This document shows, in pieces, positions 44,048 through 53,029 of a DNA stretch of 64,000 nucleotides. The notes beneath the pieces are model-generated. The model had not been told where the DNA came from and made no database searches. It worked only from the letters and a program-made list of their open reading frames with translations. Location of the stretch: contig NZ_QGHD01000001.1 in NCBI RefSeq assembly GCF_003148885.1, positions 62,001 to 126,000 of the forward strand. Direction: 5' to 3'. This stretch comes from Hallerella porci (GTDB taxonomy: Bacteria; Fibrobacterota; Fibrobacteria; Fibrobacterales; Fibrobacteraceae). Each line of letters opens with the position of its first letter. The stretch's first letter is position 1. Made by a program: the position numbers and the translations under genes.

Positions 44048-45154
44048 ATGAAAAAGAAAACGAAATTCATCCTGACGGCTCTTGTGGGTTTTACAGCTGC
44101 GTTCTTAGTTCCGAATGCGCCTTCGACTCCGTGGGAATCGATTGGCGGTTGCGGCGCTGGCGGAAGCGGCGGCGGTGCATCTGATGGAATTAAATGGATT
44201 GGGCAAGGCGTGAACGGCGGACTTGTCGAAGCCGAAGTGATGATGAAAGAAAATGTCGGCGAGAATTATTCGGCATTTACTTTGACTCCGCATTTTTCGT
44301 TTAAACCAACGTGGTCAACGACGGTGGGCGTAACTCTTCCTTTCGTTTCGCATCACGGCGAAGTGCAATACCGCACAAACCAAGCGCCTGTAGACCGCAC
44401 AACCGGCGGCTTCGGCGATATTTCATTTGATGTTTCGCAAATTGTCGGAAGCGGTGGCGCTGCCAATATTTCGCTTTCGCTCACGATTCCGACGGGACAG
44501 TATGATATCAAACGCGGAACGGACGCGTCGCAAGAATTTTTGCCGACGGGATTTCAGAAAGGTTCGGGCATTTATTCTCTTGCACTCGGCTGGAATTATA
44601 CGCGCGATACCGAAAACGGCATGTGGCTTTATTCGTTAACTTATACGCATCCGTTTAACATCAGCTTTAGCGGCGAAAACGAATTCAACGATTCTTATTG
44701 GAAAAATTACGATACCGATGGCGATGATCGATTCGATTATCATTTCAAATGGTACGGCGAAAATGACCTCGGCGGATTTACTCCTTCGAGTATTTCGGCA
44801 AGCGTTGCTTACGCTTACCGCGGACAAGAAAATTTTGTCCATTCTTTTGGACTCACATTCTCGGCTCCGTTCGGCGTCGCATGGATTCCGTCCGAAAAAG
44901 TCGGCGTGTATGATCCGCGTCCCGATCCCGATCACAAAGCATGGTCAGCGGCATTCGTCTATGGCTTAGAATTTTCGCGGACGGATTATCCGATTTTCAT
45001 CGCGTTCTCGCTTCCGTTGCACGATAAAGCAAACGCAGCAGATCCCGATGATGAATACGACGAAAGTCCGATGCGCAAATGGAACTTGCCCGATTGGGAT
45101 GCGTTCCTTGAAGAATGGACTTTGGCAGTTGGCATTAAAGCGAGCTTCCTCTAA
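44048..45154 (+). CDS. Probable outer-membrane beta-barrel protein
   Basis: I chose ATG 44048 (with GAGGATGC upstream), giving signal MKKKTKFILTALVGFTAAFLV; in-frame codons further upstream lie in the previous gene. After a Gly-rich segment (GGCGAGGSGGGASDG) the 368-residue protein alternates hydrophobic and polar residues with many aromatic ends: FTLTPHFSFKPTWSTTVGVTLPF, GFGDISFDVSQIVG, ANISLSLTIPTGQYD, SIYSLALGWNY-like, and it ends in WTLAVGIKASFL with a terminal hydrophobic Leu. The layout resembles phenol/MetA-type or FadL-like barrels. Substrate is unknown. Two cysteines are absent after the Gly region, consistent with a barrel. A lipoprotein follows after 16 nt. Confidence 0.7.
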   Translation: MKKKTKFILTALVGFTAAFLVPNAPSTPWESIGGCGAGGSGGGASDGIKWIGQGVNGGLVEAEVMMKENVGENYSAFTLTPHFSFKPTWSTTVGVTLPFVSHHGEVQYRTNQAPVDRTTGGFGDISFDVSQIVGSGGAANISLSLTIPTGQYDIKRGTDASQEFLPTGFQKGSGIYSLALGWNYTRDTENGMWLYSLTYTHPFNISFSGENEFNDSYWKNYDTDGDDRFDYHFKWYGENDLGGFTPSSISASVAYAYRGQENFVHSFGLTFSAPFGVAWIPSEKVGVYDPRPDPDHKAWSAAFVYGLEFSRTDYPIFIAFSLPLHDKANAADPDDEYDESPMRKWNLPDWDAFLEEWTLAVGIKASFL

Positions 45155-45170
45155 AAATAAAGGATAAAAT

Positions 45171-45662
45171 ATGAAAAAAATTTTTGCTCTTTCTACCGCT
45201 CTCGTTGCAGGACTTTTTGTGGCTTGTGACGATTCTAGCAGCGCAAGCGATGACGAATCTTCGTCGAGTGTAAAAGCGGAATCTAGCTCTTCGGCAAAGG
45301 ACGAATCGAGTTCTTCTGTCGCAGCAGATGATTGCGTTCTCGAAGAAGAAGGCGTGAAAATTCTTCTCCCGACCGAAGGCGCTGAACTCAAAATTGGCGA
45401 TACGGTTACCGTAAAATTTGTTGCGAATTACGCAAACGCTGGCGGTTTCCGCGTTCTTTACAAGAAGAATGCAGACGACAAGGGAACGGATTTGTTTGAA
45501 ACTTCTATCGGCGACGAAGCTCCGGATGGAAAAAGCTGCACCACCGAAAAAGCGGTTTTAAAATCCGACTTGGTTTCGGCTTCGGACGAAGCGATTCTCC
45601 GCGTGCAAACTTATAATGTTCCTAAAATTCGCGGCGACGTGAATATCGTCGTGAAGGAATAA
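45171..45662 (+). CDS. Small Ser-rich lipoprotein with Ig-like domain
   Basis: The 163-residue protein has signal MKKIFALSTALVAGLFVAC with the lipobox Cys at about 19. The Ser-rich spacer repeats ESSSSxKxESSSSxKDE over residues 22-48, exactly the Fibrobacter style. The body (~50-163) starts CVLEEEGVKILLPTEGAELKIG and includes TVTVKFVANYANAGGFRVLY, an Ig/FnIII-like beta domain with a conserved Cys near 125 (KSCTTEKA). It may bind polysaccharide or protein. It overlaps nothing but is followed immediately by an epimerase gene. Confidence 0.75.
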   Translation: MKKIFALSTALVAGLFVACDDSSSASDDESSSSVKAESSSSAKDESSSSVAADDCVLEEEGVKILLPTEGAELKIGDTVTVKFVANYANAGGFRVLYKKNADDKGTDLFETSIGDEAPDGKSCTTEKAVLKSDLVSASDEAILRVQTYNVPKIRGDVNIVVKE

Positions 45663-45663
45663 A

Positions 45664-46698
45664 TTGCCGAAGACCATTGCACTCGTCGGTGCGGGCGGCT
45701 TTATCGGTTCGCATTGGATTCGCGCACTTCTTTCGCGGACCGATTTTCGCATTTTAGCGGTTGATTTGGATTTTCATCGTTTAATTGATTTGCAAAAATC
45801 CGAAGCGCAAAAAGAAAATCCGCGCATTACATTTTGCGAAAATGATATCGCCGAAAGTGCGGTCGTTGAAAAAGTTGCCGAGTGCGATATCGTCGTCAAC
45901 TTGGCTGCGATTTGCACACCGAGCCGTTACATGGACGAAGCGATTGCGGTCATCGAAAGCAATTTTACTCATCCGATTGAACTTGCCAAAGCTTGCGCCA
46001 AAACGCATGCTTGGCTCATTTATTTTTCAACATCCGAAGTTTACGGCAAAACATCTTCGGCCGCGGAACCGTTGCTCGAAGATTCTTCGGATTTTGTACA
46101 AGGACCGATTACGGCTTCGCGTTGGTCGTATGCGGTTGCCAAGCAACTTTCCGAGCGTTACATTGCAGCGATTCCGCATTTGCGTTGGTCGGTCGTGCGC
46201 CCGTTTAATTTCGTTGGACCGTGGATGGATTTTATGCCCGGCGTCGATGGCGAAGGCATTCCGCGGGTTCTTGCTAATTTTTCAAGCGCACTCGTAAAAA
46301 ATGAATCGTTGATTTTGGTGAATGGGGGAGAAGCAAAGCGTTCGTTTACCGCAATTGATGACGCCGTAGAATTTCTCTTTTGTTTGCTTGCGCATCCCGA
46401 AGCCGCCTATTCGCAGGCGTTTAATGTCGGCAATTTGCAGAATGAACTTTCGATTCGCGAACTCGCCATTCTCATGCGAAAAATTTATGCGGAAATCAAA
46501 GGGATTTCTCCGGAAACTCTTCCGCCGATGCGAGAAATTTCGGGCGAAGATTATTACGGCAAAGGTTACGAAGATTCTTTACGTCGCGTGCCGTCGATTG
46601 AAAAAGCAAAACGCTTATTAAATTTCACCGCAAAAATTCCGCTGCAAAACGCTCTCGAAAAATCTCTCCGCTGGTTTGTGAATCATTATGGTGCGTGA
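45664..46698 (+). CDS. NAD-dependent epimerase/dehydratase (ArnA-C-like)
   Basis: The 344-residue SDR-family protein starts at TTG with AAGGAATAAA upstream. The NAD-binding motif is IALVGAGGFIGSHW (GxxGxxG), Asp at the second strand is LAVDLDFHRL, and the catalytic YxxxK appears as SYAVAKQLSERY with Ser in FSTSEVYGKTSS. The ArnA decarboxylase-like RPFNFVGPWMDFMPGVD and SRWSYAVAKQLSE are visible. It would act on a nucleotide sugar. It overlaps the next GT2 gene by 11 nt; together with a second epimerase at 47424 it forms an epimerase-GT2-epimerase unit. Confidence 0.85.
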   Translation: MPKTIALVGAGGFIGSHWIRALLSRTDFRILAVDLDFHRLIDLQKSEAQKENPRITFCENDIAESAVVEKVAECDIVVNLAAICTPSRYMDEAIAVIESNFTHPIELAKACAKTHAWLIYFSTSEVYGKTSSAAEPLLEDSSDFVQGPITASRWSYAVAKQLSERYIAAIPHLRWSVVRPFNFVGPWMDFMPGVDGEGIPRVLANFSSALVKNESLILVNGGEAKRSFTAIDDAVEFLFCLLAHPEAAYSQAFNVGNLQNELSIRELAILMRKIYAEIKGISPETLPPMREISGEDYYGKGYEDSLRRVPSIEKAKRLLNFTAKIPLQNALEKSLRWFVNHYGA

Positions 46699-47431
46699 TC
46701 TTTTTCTTTTTGTGCCCGCGTATCAAGTGGAGCGCGAACTTGCGGATTTAATGCATTCTATTCCCGCAGAAGTTTTACTCCGCACCGCAGAAATTTGCAT
46801 TATCGACGATGGCAGTTCCGATGACACTCTTCAAGTGGCGAAGAAAATTGCCGAGGAAGAAATTCGCACGAGCATTCGCATCGAATCGTTTGCAAAAAAT
46901 TCAGGTTACGGCGCGGTCATTAAATTTGGACTTTCGCGGGCAAAAGAACTCGGAAAAATGTTGCATGTCAAATACGCCGTATGTTTGCACGGCGACGGCC
47001 AATACAGCGCCGCAGCGATTCCTGCGATGATTCAAAGTTTGGAAAATTCCGAGGCGGTTTTGTGTCAAGGCTCGCGCTTACTTGAAAAAGGAAAAGCCCG
47101 CGTAGGAAAAATGCCTTTGTATAAATTTCTCGGCGGAAAAATTCTCACGGGAATTGAAAATTGCGTTTTCCAAAATAAATTAACCGATAGGCACAGCGGA
47201 CTCATCGCATACAAAGTCAATTTTTTACAGAATTTACCGCTCGAAAAATTCAGCGCTTCTTTTGACATCGATTTTGAAATTCTCGCCTTCGCCGATGCTC
47301 GCGGATTTCGTTTAAATGAAATTTCCATTCCGACGCATTATGCGGGCGAAAAATCCAACCTCCGCGTCATTCCTTATGGCCTGCGAGTTTTAAAAATTGC
47401 CCTTCGCAAAAAACGTGGATTTTATGACTGA
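46688..47431 (+). CDS. GT2 glycosyltransferase (DPM1/DPG synthase-like)
   Basis: The 247-residue GT-A enzyme has CIIDDGSSDDTLQVAKKI, the acidic LHGDGQYSAAAIPAMI in place of DxD and LTDRHSGLIAYKVNFL. The sequence SFDIDFEILAFADARGFRLNEI fits polyprenyl-phosphate or lipid-linked sugar transferases. No C-terminal membrane segment is seen. ATG 46688 overlaps the previous gene; the gene ends 8 nt into the next epimerase. The target is unknown. Confidence 0.85.
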   Translation: MVRDLFLFVPAYQVERELADLMHSIPAEVLLRTAEICIIDDGSSDDTLQVAKKIAEEEIRTSIRIESFAKNSGYGAVIKFGLSRAKELGKMLHVKYAVCLHGDGQYSAAAIPAMIQSLENSEAVLCQGSRLLEKGKARVGKMPLYKFLGGKILTGIENCVFQNKLTDRHSGLIAYKVNFLQNLPLEKFSASFDIDFEILAFADARGFRLNEISIPTHYAGEKSNLRVIPYGLRVLKIALRKKRGFYD

Positions 47432-48293
47432 CATTCTCATCACCGGCGGCGCGGGCGTTGTCGGGCGCAAATTGTGCGCCGCATTTTTAAGCCGCGGATT
47501 ATCCGTTCGCGTGCTCACTCTTCCCGGCGATAAAGGCATTCAAAATTTACCGAAAGAAGTGGAAGTTTTCGAAGGCGATGTGACGAAGCCCGAAACATTA
47601 ACCAGAGCATTTGAAAATGTGAAAACGGTTTGTCATTTGGCAGCGATAATTTTGTCGAAGCGCAAAGAAAATTTTGAACGCATCAATTTGGGCGGTACAA
47701 AAAATGTCATCGCTGCGGCAAAAAATGCACAGGTGCAACGCTTTCTTTTTGTGTCGAGTATTTCGGTTACGTATCCGGTTTTAACCGATTACGGCAAAAG
47801 CAAATTCGAATGCGAAAGCCTCGTGAAAAATTGTGGCATTCCGTTTACGATTGTGCGCCCGACTCTCGTCGTCGAAGAAAATGGCGCCGCGGAATATATG
47901 CTCTTCGTTCGCTATTTGAAAAAAGTTCCGATGGTTTTTCTTCCGGGCGGCGGGAAATGTTTGAAGCGTCCCGTGCGCACCGAAGATTTGGTCGAAGGCA
48001 TTGCGCAAGCGGCGACTGTTCCCGAAGCGATTGGAAAAATTTACGCGCTCGCGGGTTCAAAAATTCTTTCGATGAAAGAGATGGCAGAAATCTCGCTTAA
48101 ACGTTCTGGCTTGCACAAAAAAGTGCACAATTTACCGCTTTGGATTTGCCATATTTTTGCGGTATTAAAACAGATTTTAATTCCGGGAAGCGTTTCGGCA
48201 AAGCAAGCTCTCGCCGGTTTCCGTTACGACGCTGCGCCCGAAATTTCTCTCGCCGAAAACGATTTGAATTATCACCCGAAATCTCCGTTTTAA
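47424..48293 (+). CDS. NAD-dependent epimerase/dehydratase
   Basis: I chose ATG 47424, giving MTDILITGGAGVVGRKLC (289 residues), instead of an upstream codon in the GT2 gene. GGAGVVGRKL binds NAD; CHLAAIILSKRKENFERINLGGTKNVI and RFLFVSSISVTYPVLTDYGKSKFECE give the catalytic Ser and YxxxK. VRPTLVVEENGAAEYML follows. It looks like a nucleotide-sugar 4-epimerase/dehydratase of the extended SDR type, and a C-terminal hydrophobic stretch (LWICHIFAVLKQILI) may associate with the membrane. The gene is tightly packed with the previous GT2. Confidence 0.85.
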   Translation: MTDILITGGAGVVGRKLCAAFLSRGLSVRVLTLPGDKGIQNLPKEVEVFEGDVTKPETLTRAFENVKTVCHLAAIILSKRKENFERINLGGTKNVIAAAKNAQVQRFLFVSSISVTYPVLTDYGKSKFECESLVKNCGIPFTIVRPTLVVEENGAAEYMLFVRYLKKVPMVFLPGGGKCLKRPVRTEDLVEGIAQAATVPEAIGKIYALAGSKILSMKEMAEISLKRSGLHKKVHNLPLWICHIFAVLKQILIPGSVSAKQALAGFRYDAAPEISLAENDLNYHPKSPF

Positions 48294-48352
48294 AGCGCAA
48301 CTTTTTTAATTTGAAATTATCACCATCCACCTAAGAGAGGTACTCTGACGAA

Positions 48353-50251
48353 ATGAAAAACTGGCGTATCGATGATTCCCGCGATTTGTACAATGTCCGC
48401 GGCTGGGGCATCAATTACTTTGATATTAACGAAGAAGGGCACGCAACCGTTCGCCCGCTTCGCGATAAAGGTCCGGAAATCGATCTGCATAAATTGGTGC
48501 AGGAATTAGATCTTCGCGACATGCCTACTCCGATTCTTGTTCGTTTCCCTGATATTCTCGATATGCGCATTGAAAAAATCAATGAGTGCTTCAATAAGGC
48601 GATTCAAGAGTACGGCTACGAAGGCTCGTTCTACGATGTCTTCCCGATTAAAGTCAATCAACAACGCGCCGTTCTCGAAGAAGTTGTGCGCCACGGAAAA
48701 AAATTCAACATCGGACTGGAAGCCGGATCGAAACCGGAATTGCATGCGGTCCTTGCGAATATGGACAATCCGAATGCGTTGATTGTTTGCAACGGTTACA
48801 AAGACGAAGATTTTATTGAACTCGCTCTTCTCGCCCAAAAGATGGGAAAAAATATTTTCATCGTCGTCGAAAAGATGAATGAACTTCCGATGATTATCGA
48901 CATTTCGCGCCGCACCGGCGTGAAGCCGAACATCGGGCTTCGCATTAAACTCGCTTCGAGCGGTCAAGGAAAGTGGGAAGAATCCGGCGGATACAACAGC
49001 AAATTTGGCCTCAGCAGTTCGGATCTTTTGGATGCGATGGAACTCATTCGCAAAGAAAATATGTGCGATTGCGTGAAGTTAATTCACTGCCATCTCGGAA
49101 GCCAAATCACAAACATCCGCAAAATCAAATCGGGCTTGCGTGAAATTTCAGAATTTTATGCGCAATTAAAACAGCTCGGAATGGGCGTTGAATTTGTTGA
49201 CGTCGGCGGGGGACTTGGCGTCGATTATGACGGAAGTCGCAGCGCTGCAACGGGCTCGGTCAATTATTCGATTCAAGAATATGCGAACGACATCGTTTAC
49301 GCCATTTACGAAACCTGCAAAAAATTCTCGCTTCCGCATCCGAATGTCATCGCAGAAACGGGACGCGCACTTTCGGCGCATCATTCGGTTTTAATTTTCA
49401 ATGTTCTCGAAGCCGCTGGTCCCGAATTTTTCGAAGATGGTAATTATGAAATTCCAGAACGCGCAGCCGATACGATTAAAGATTTGTATGCGATTCTCAA
49501 AAATTTGAATGTGCGCAATTTGCTTGAAAACTGGCACGATGCGGTGCAAATCAACGATGACGTGCTTTCGGGATTCCGCGTAGGCTCTGTCGATTTGCAA
49601 ACGCGCGCTCTCGCCGAACGTCTCTTCTGGAGCGTTGCGCGCCGCGTGAATGAACTCGCCAATGAACTTCGTCATTCGCCGATGGAACTTTCGGAATTGC
49701 CGCGTCTTCTTGCGCGGAAATATTTCTGCAACTTCTCGCTTTTCCAAAGTCTTCCGGACAGTTGGGCAATCGATCAGATTTTCCCGATTATGCCGATTCA
49801 GCGTTTGAATGAAGCGCCGACGGTCAATGCGACGTTGCAAGATATCACTTGCGACTCCGATGGAAAAATCGATATGTTCGTAAGCGGCGATGGCGTTTCG
49901 CGGACTCTTCCGGTGCACACTCTCAAAGCCGGTGAACCGTATTATTTAGCGGTTTATTTGGTGGGCGCTTACCAAGAAATTTTGGGCGATTTGCACAATC
50001 TCTTTGGCGATACAAATGCGGTGCACGTAGTCTGCGACGGCGACGGATATCGCATCGATCAAATGATTGACGGCGAATCGGTCGAAGATGTTTTGGATTA
50101 TGTGAACTTTAGCGATAAAGCGCTCGTTCGCACCATGGAAAACTGGGTTTCGACATCGGTGAAAGAAGGAAAAATCACTTTGCAAGAAGGAAAAGAATTC
50201 CTAAACATTTACCGCTCCGGTCTTTACGGATATACTTACTTAGAAGAATAA
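48353..50251 (+). CDS. speA: Biosynthetic arginine decarboxylase
   Basis: The 632-residue PLP enzyme makes agmatine from arginine. Motifs: YDVFPIKVNQQRAVLEEV (PLP Lys), FNIGLEAGSKPELHAVLA, HCHLGSQITNIRKIKSGLRE, VDVGGGLGVDYDGS, IAETGRALSAHHSVL and, near the C-terminus, CDSDGKIDMFV. Length and the long insertion (~340-470) fit the SpeA type. AGAGAGG precedes the start by ten bases. aguA and aguB, the next two steps, are at 12.8-14.7 kb. An intrinsic terminator follows the stop. Confidence 0.97.
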   Translation: MKNWRIDDSRDLYNVRGWGINYFDINEEGHATVRPLRDKGPEIDLHKLVQELDLRDMPTPILVRFPDILDMRIEKINECFNKAIQEYGYEGSFYDVFPIKVNQQRAVLEEVVRHGKKFNIGLEAGSKPELHAVLANMDNPNALIVCNGYKDEDFIELALLAQKMGKNIFIVVEKMNELPMIIDISRRTGVKPNIGLRIKLASSGQGKWEESGGYNSKFGLSSSDLLDAMELIRKENMCDCVKLIHCHLGSQITNIRKIKSGLREISEFYAQLKQLGMGVEFVDVGGGLGVDYDGSRSAATGSVNYSIQEYANDIVYAIYETCKKFSLPHPNVIAETGRALSAHHSVLIFNVLEAAGPEFFEDGNYEIPERAADTIKDLYAILKNLNVRNLLENWHDAVQINDDVLSGFRVGSVDLQTRALAERLFWSVARRVNELANELRHSPMELSELPRLLARKYFCNFSLFQSLPDSWAIDQIFPIMPIQRLNEAPTVNATLQDITCDSDGKIDMFVSGDGVSRTLPVHTLKAGEPYYLAVYLVGAYQEILGDLHNLFGDTNAVHVVCDGDGYRIDQMIDGESVEDVLDYVNFSDKALVRTMENWVSTSVKEGKITLQEGKEFLNIYRSGLYGYTYLEE

Positions 50252-50255
50252 AAAA

Positions 50256-50280
50256 AGCCGCTCATCGAGCGGCTTTTTTA
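50256..50280 (+). terminator. Intrinsic terminator after speA
   Basis: AGCCGCTC-ATC-GAGCGGCT (50256-50274) is a perfect stem, preceded by A residues and followed by TTTTTT, directly after the speA stop. It could also serve the opposite direction. Confidence 0.92.
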
Positions 50281-50295
50281 TTTTCATTTGACAAA

Positions 50296-50340
50296 GCGCA
50301 ATTCTTAATTTCTAACTTCTAAATCCTAATTTCTATTTTT
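50296..50340. repeat. Degenerate copy of the TTAGGAATGAG dispersed repeat (reverse orientation)
   Basis: CTTAATTTCTAACTTCTAAA followed by TCCTAATTT matches, with small changes, the reverse complement of 53511-53538 (CTTATTTCTAACTCCTCATT, then CCTAATTT). It is an AT-rich intergenic stretch before the next gene, with no hairpin. Confidence 0.45.
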
Positions 50341-50354
50341 GATTTGAGGTTTTT

Positions 50355-50756
50355 ATGAAAAAATTTTTGTTAACGATTCTTCTTTCTCTCGCATTTACAT
50401 TTGCAGGAAATTTGACGGTCGAAGGAAAGCTTACCGAAATTCCGGGCAAGATGCCGCCGAATGATTTGTACAATTACGTTTACGTGCTCAAATACAAAGT
50501 GACGAAAGTTGTCGAAGGAAATTTCTCCGGAAAAGAAATTCTCGTGGGAGTTTACAATCCGTTAATCGCTCGCGGAAAAGTCACAGGAAAAATGGCCGAA
50601 AAATCTAAAGGCGATGTGCGGGCTTTTCAAGCGGGCGATAAGCATGTGCTCAAACTCATTCCGCTCGAAGGCAATTACGACGGCGCAGTCGAAGACGAAT
50701 ATTTTGATGATGAATCCGCGCGCTATTTAGCAATCGAAGTTCTCAAGGCGAAGTAA
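50355..50756 (+). CDS. Small exported protein found with MBOAT acyltransferase genes
   Basis: The 133-residue protein has signal MKKFLLTILLSLAFTFAG and a beta-rich body: YVYVLKYKVTKVVEGNFSGKEILVGVYN, then KHVLKLIPLEGNYDGAVEDEYFDD. The pattern 'VEGxLTE...PYxxxxYVxKYKVxxVxEGxxxxKEILVxxW...PGDxHxLxL' is one I associate with proteins encoded beside alginate O-acetylation-type MBOAT genes. The next gene, starting two bases after the stop, is an MBOAT protein, which supports that link. Exact role unknown; a periplasmic partner in polysaccharide acetylation is inferred. Confidence 0.65.
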   Translation: MKKFLLTILLSLAFTFAGNLTVEGKLTEIPGKMPPNDLYNYVYVLKYKVTKVVEGNFSGKEILVGVYNPLIARGKVTGKMAEKSKGDVRAFQAGDKHVLKLIPLEGNYDGAVEDEYFDDESARYLAIEVLKAK

Positions 50757-50757
50757 T

Positions 50758-52176
50758 TTGGTTTTCTCGTCGCAGATTTTTCTCTTTTATTTTCTCCCGC
50801 TCTTTTTTGCGGGCTATTACTTTTTGCTTTGGCGCAAAGCGAAGCATTCGTCGTTAAATTTTTTCATCACCATTTTCAGCTATATCTTTTACGGCTGGAT
50901 GGAACCGTGGCTCGTTTTCCTTATGTTCGGAACGACCCTTGTCAATTATTTTGCAGGGCGATTTATTTCGAAAGAGAATGCGACGCGGACGCAGAGAAAT
51001 TTAGCGCTCGCAATTTCTGTCATCGTGAACCTTGGAACTCTTGGATTTTTCAAGTATTATATGTTTGCGATGGGCGGCGTGAATGCAATCGCCGAAGCTT
51101 TTGGCGCAGAACCGTTCACCGTTTTGCGCGTCCTTCTTCCGGTGGGAATTTCGTTCTACACATTCCAAGCGATGAGTTATACGATTGATGTGTGGCGAGG
51201 CGATGCTCCGCCGGTGAAAAATTTTGCCACCTTCGCGTGTTACGTTTCGCTTTTCCCGCAACTCGTCGCGGGTCCGATTGTGCGTTACAATACCGTCGCC
51301 GAAGAACTTGCGACGCGGAAGCATACCTTCGAAAATTGGATGCGGGGCATGACTTATTTTTGCCTCGGCTTTGCTAAAAAAATTCTCATCGCCAACCAAG
51401 TCGGAGTAATCGCAGACCGAGTTTTTGAAGCCGATGCTCCCGGAATTCTCAACGCTTGGTGGGGTTCTATCGCTTACATGATGCAAATCTATTTTGATTT
51501 CTCAGCGTATTCCGATATGGCGGTGGGGCTTGGGCTGATGCTTGGATTTCATTTTCCGCGGAATTTCAATGGCCCGTATCGTTCGGGAAGCATCTCGGAA
51601 TTTTGGAGTCGTTGGCATATTTCGCTCACGACTTGGCTCAAAGATTATCTCTACATTCCTCTCGGCGGAAATCGCGTTTCGCGCGGACGCACCTATTTGA
51701 ATCTTTTCCTCGTGATGTTTGCTTCGGGAGTTTGGCACGGTGCTGCGATGACATTTATTTGCTGGGGACTTTTCCACGCTTTCTTTATGATTGTCGAACG
51801 CATCAATGGCAAGCGGGCGCTTTACTACAAACTGCCGCGGATTGCGCAAATCGGAATCACGCAAATCATTGTGTTATTTGGTTGGGTACTTTTCCGGGCA
51901 ACGGATTTAACTTCTGCAGGAAAAATGTGGGGCGCAATGCTCGGGCTCACCGCAGTGAATCCCGCAGACCCGATTCTTTCGGCAGAAATTTTTACGCCGA
52001 CGGCAATCGTCTTTATGCTTCTCGCATTTATCTATGCGTTCTCGCCATTGCGGGCATTTGACTGGTGCCAAAAAATTAGCATTCCGCGGACGATTACCGC
52101 TTTCGCACTTTTTGCGTTCGCCGTTCTCGCTCTCTTCACGCAGACTTATAATCCGTTCTTGTATTTTCAATTTTAA
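50758..52176 (+). CDS. MBOAT O-acyltransferase, AlgI-like
   Basis: The 472-residue multi-pass protein starts at TTG just after the previous stop. Ten or more hydrophobic segments are visible. MBOAT hallmarks: DVWRGDAPPVKNFATFACYVSLFPQLVAGPIVRY, then YFDFSAYSDMAVGLGLMLGFHFPRNFN, SEFWSRWHISLTTWLKDYLYIPLGGNR and the catalytic His in ASGVWHGAAMTFICWG. It moves acyl groups across the membrane onto exported polysaccharide. An AlgJ/AlgX/SGNH partner is not next to it; the gene is followed by convergent tatD. The target polymer is unknown. Confidence 0.93.
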   Translation: MVFSSQIFLFYFLPLFFAGYYFLLWRKAKHSSLNFFITIFSYIFYGWMEPWLVFLMFGTTLVNYFAGRFISKENATRTQRNLALAISVIVNLGTLGFFKYYMFAMGGVNAIAEAFGAEPFTVLRVLLPVGISFYTFQAMSYTIDVWRGDAPPVKNFATFACYVSLFPQLVAGPIVRYNTVAEELATRKHTFENWMRGMTYFCLGFAKKILIANQVGVIADRVFEADAPGILNAWWGSIAYMMQIYFDFSAYSDMAVGLGLMLGFHFPRNFNGPYRSGSISEFWSRWHISLTTWLKDYLYIPLGGNRVSRGRTYLNLFLVMFASGVWHGAAMTFICWGLFHAFFMIVERINGKRALYYKLPRIAQIGITQIIVLFGWVLFRATDLTSAGKMWGAMLGLTAVNPADPILSAEIFTPTAIVFMLLAFIYAFSPLRAFDWCQKISIPRTITAFALFAFAVLALFTQTYNPFLYFQF

Positions 52177-52194
52177 GTTTGCGATTTGTCGCAC

Positions 52195-52226
52195 AAAAAA
52201 AAGAAGTCATCGCTTGGTGACTTCTT
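52195..52226 (-). terminator. Intrinsic terminator shared by tatD and the MBOAT gene
   Basis: AAGAAGTCA-TCGCTTGG-TGACTTCTT (52201-52226) has a 9-bp stem. On the minus strand it is followed by six or more T residues (A-run at 52194-52202), ending the tatD transcript; in the plus direction the tract is weaker (CGCATTTTT). Confidence 0.88.
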
Positions 52227-52252
52227 CGCATTTTTAATGAAATATCACGCCA

Positions 52253-53029
52253 TTAAATGCCGTAGCAATTCTTGGTATTTTTTCGAACTTGTTCCATTAA
52301 ATCTTCGACGGAAACATTTTGCACTTTCGCAAGGACTTCGCCGATTTGCGGAATCATGCCTGCGTGGCTTACGAGTCCGCGGAAGGGAACCGGCGCAAGA
52401 TAAGGAGAATCCGTTTCGAGAAGCAAACGGTCAAGTGGAACATGCGCCGCGGCTTCGCGGACAGAGGCTGCGCTTTTAAAAGTTAAAATGCCGGTGAAAC
52501 CGATGAAAACGCGACAGGGGAGTTTGAGAACTTCTTCGACAAAGTTTGCGCTCGCGGTGCAACTGTGCACATGCAAAGTGGCGCCGTTTAAATTCGCATT
52601 GCGTAAAACGCTCAGAGAATCTTCTTCGGCTTCGCGGAGATGCAGCACAAACACTTTGTGAAACGGTAAACCGATTTCTAATTGACGCTCAAAAACTTCG
52701 CGTTGCTTTTCGTGCGTTGCTCCTTCGTAGTGATAATCAAAACCGATTTCGCCGATGCCGACAGTTTTCGGACGCGCCCACAAACGCTTTAATTTTTCTT
52801 CGGTTTCGGCAGAGTAAGCATCCGCATTTTCCGGGTGCACGCCAAAAGAAGCATAAACTTCGGGATAATCGTCCGAAATTTTTTCGGCGTAAGCAAATGT
52901 CGGCTCTTCACAAGAAACATGGATGAGCGCATCCGGTTTCGGCGAAACGGAATTCCACCAAGCGTCAAATTCAATTTCCGACGCTTCGGTGTAAGCGTCC
53001 ATGTGGCAGTGCGTATCGACAAAATTCAT
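52253..53029 (-). CDS. tatD: TatD-family metal-dependent hydrolase/DNase
   Basis: The 258-residue TIM-barrel enzyme shows FVDTHCHMDAY (metal His-x-His), GIGEIGFDYHYE (Glu), FVLHLREAEEDSL (His), ATLHVHSCT (His) and LLLETDSPYLAPVPFRG (Asp). It is a likely 3'-5' DNase or deoxyribonuclease of the YcfH/TatD type. The start overlaps the greB stop (ATGA). The final Cys-containing NTKNCYGI is near the usual end of the family. Confidence 0.92.
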   Translation of the reverse strand: MNFVDTHCHMDAYTEASEIEFDAWWNSVSPKPDALIHVSCEEPTFAYAEKISDDYPEVYASFGVHPENADAYSAETEEKLKRLWARPKTVGIGEIGFDYHYEGATHEKQREVFERQLEIGLPFHKVFVLHLREAEEDSLSVLRNANLNGATLHVHSCTASANFVEEVLKLPCRVFIGFTGILTFKSAASVREAAAHVPLDRLLLETDSPYLAPVPFRGLVSHAGMIPQIGEVLAKVQNVSVEDLMEQVRKNTKNCYGI

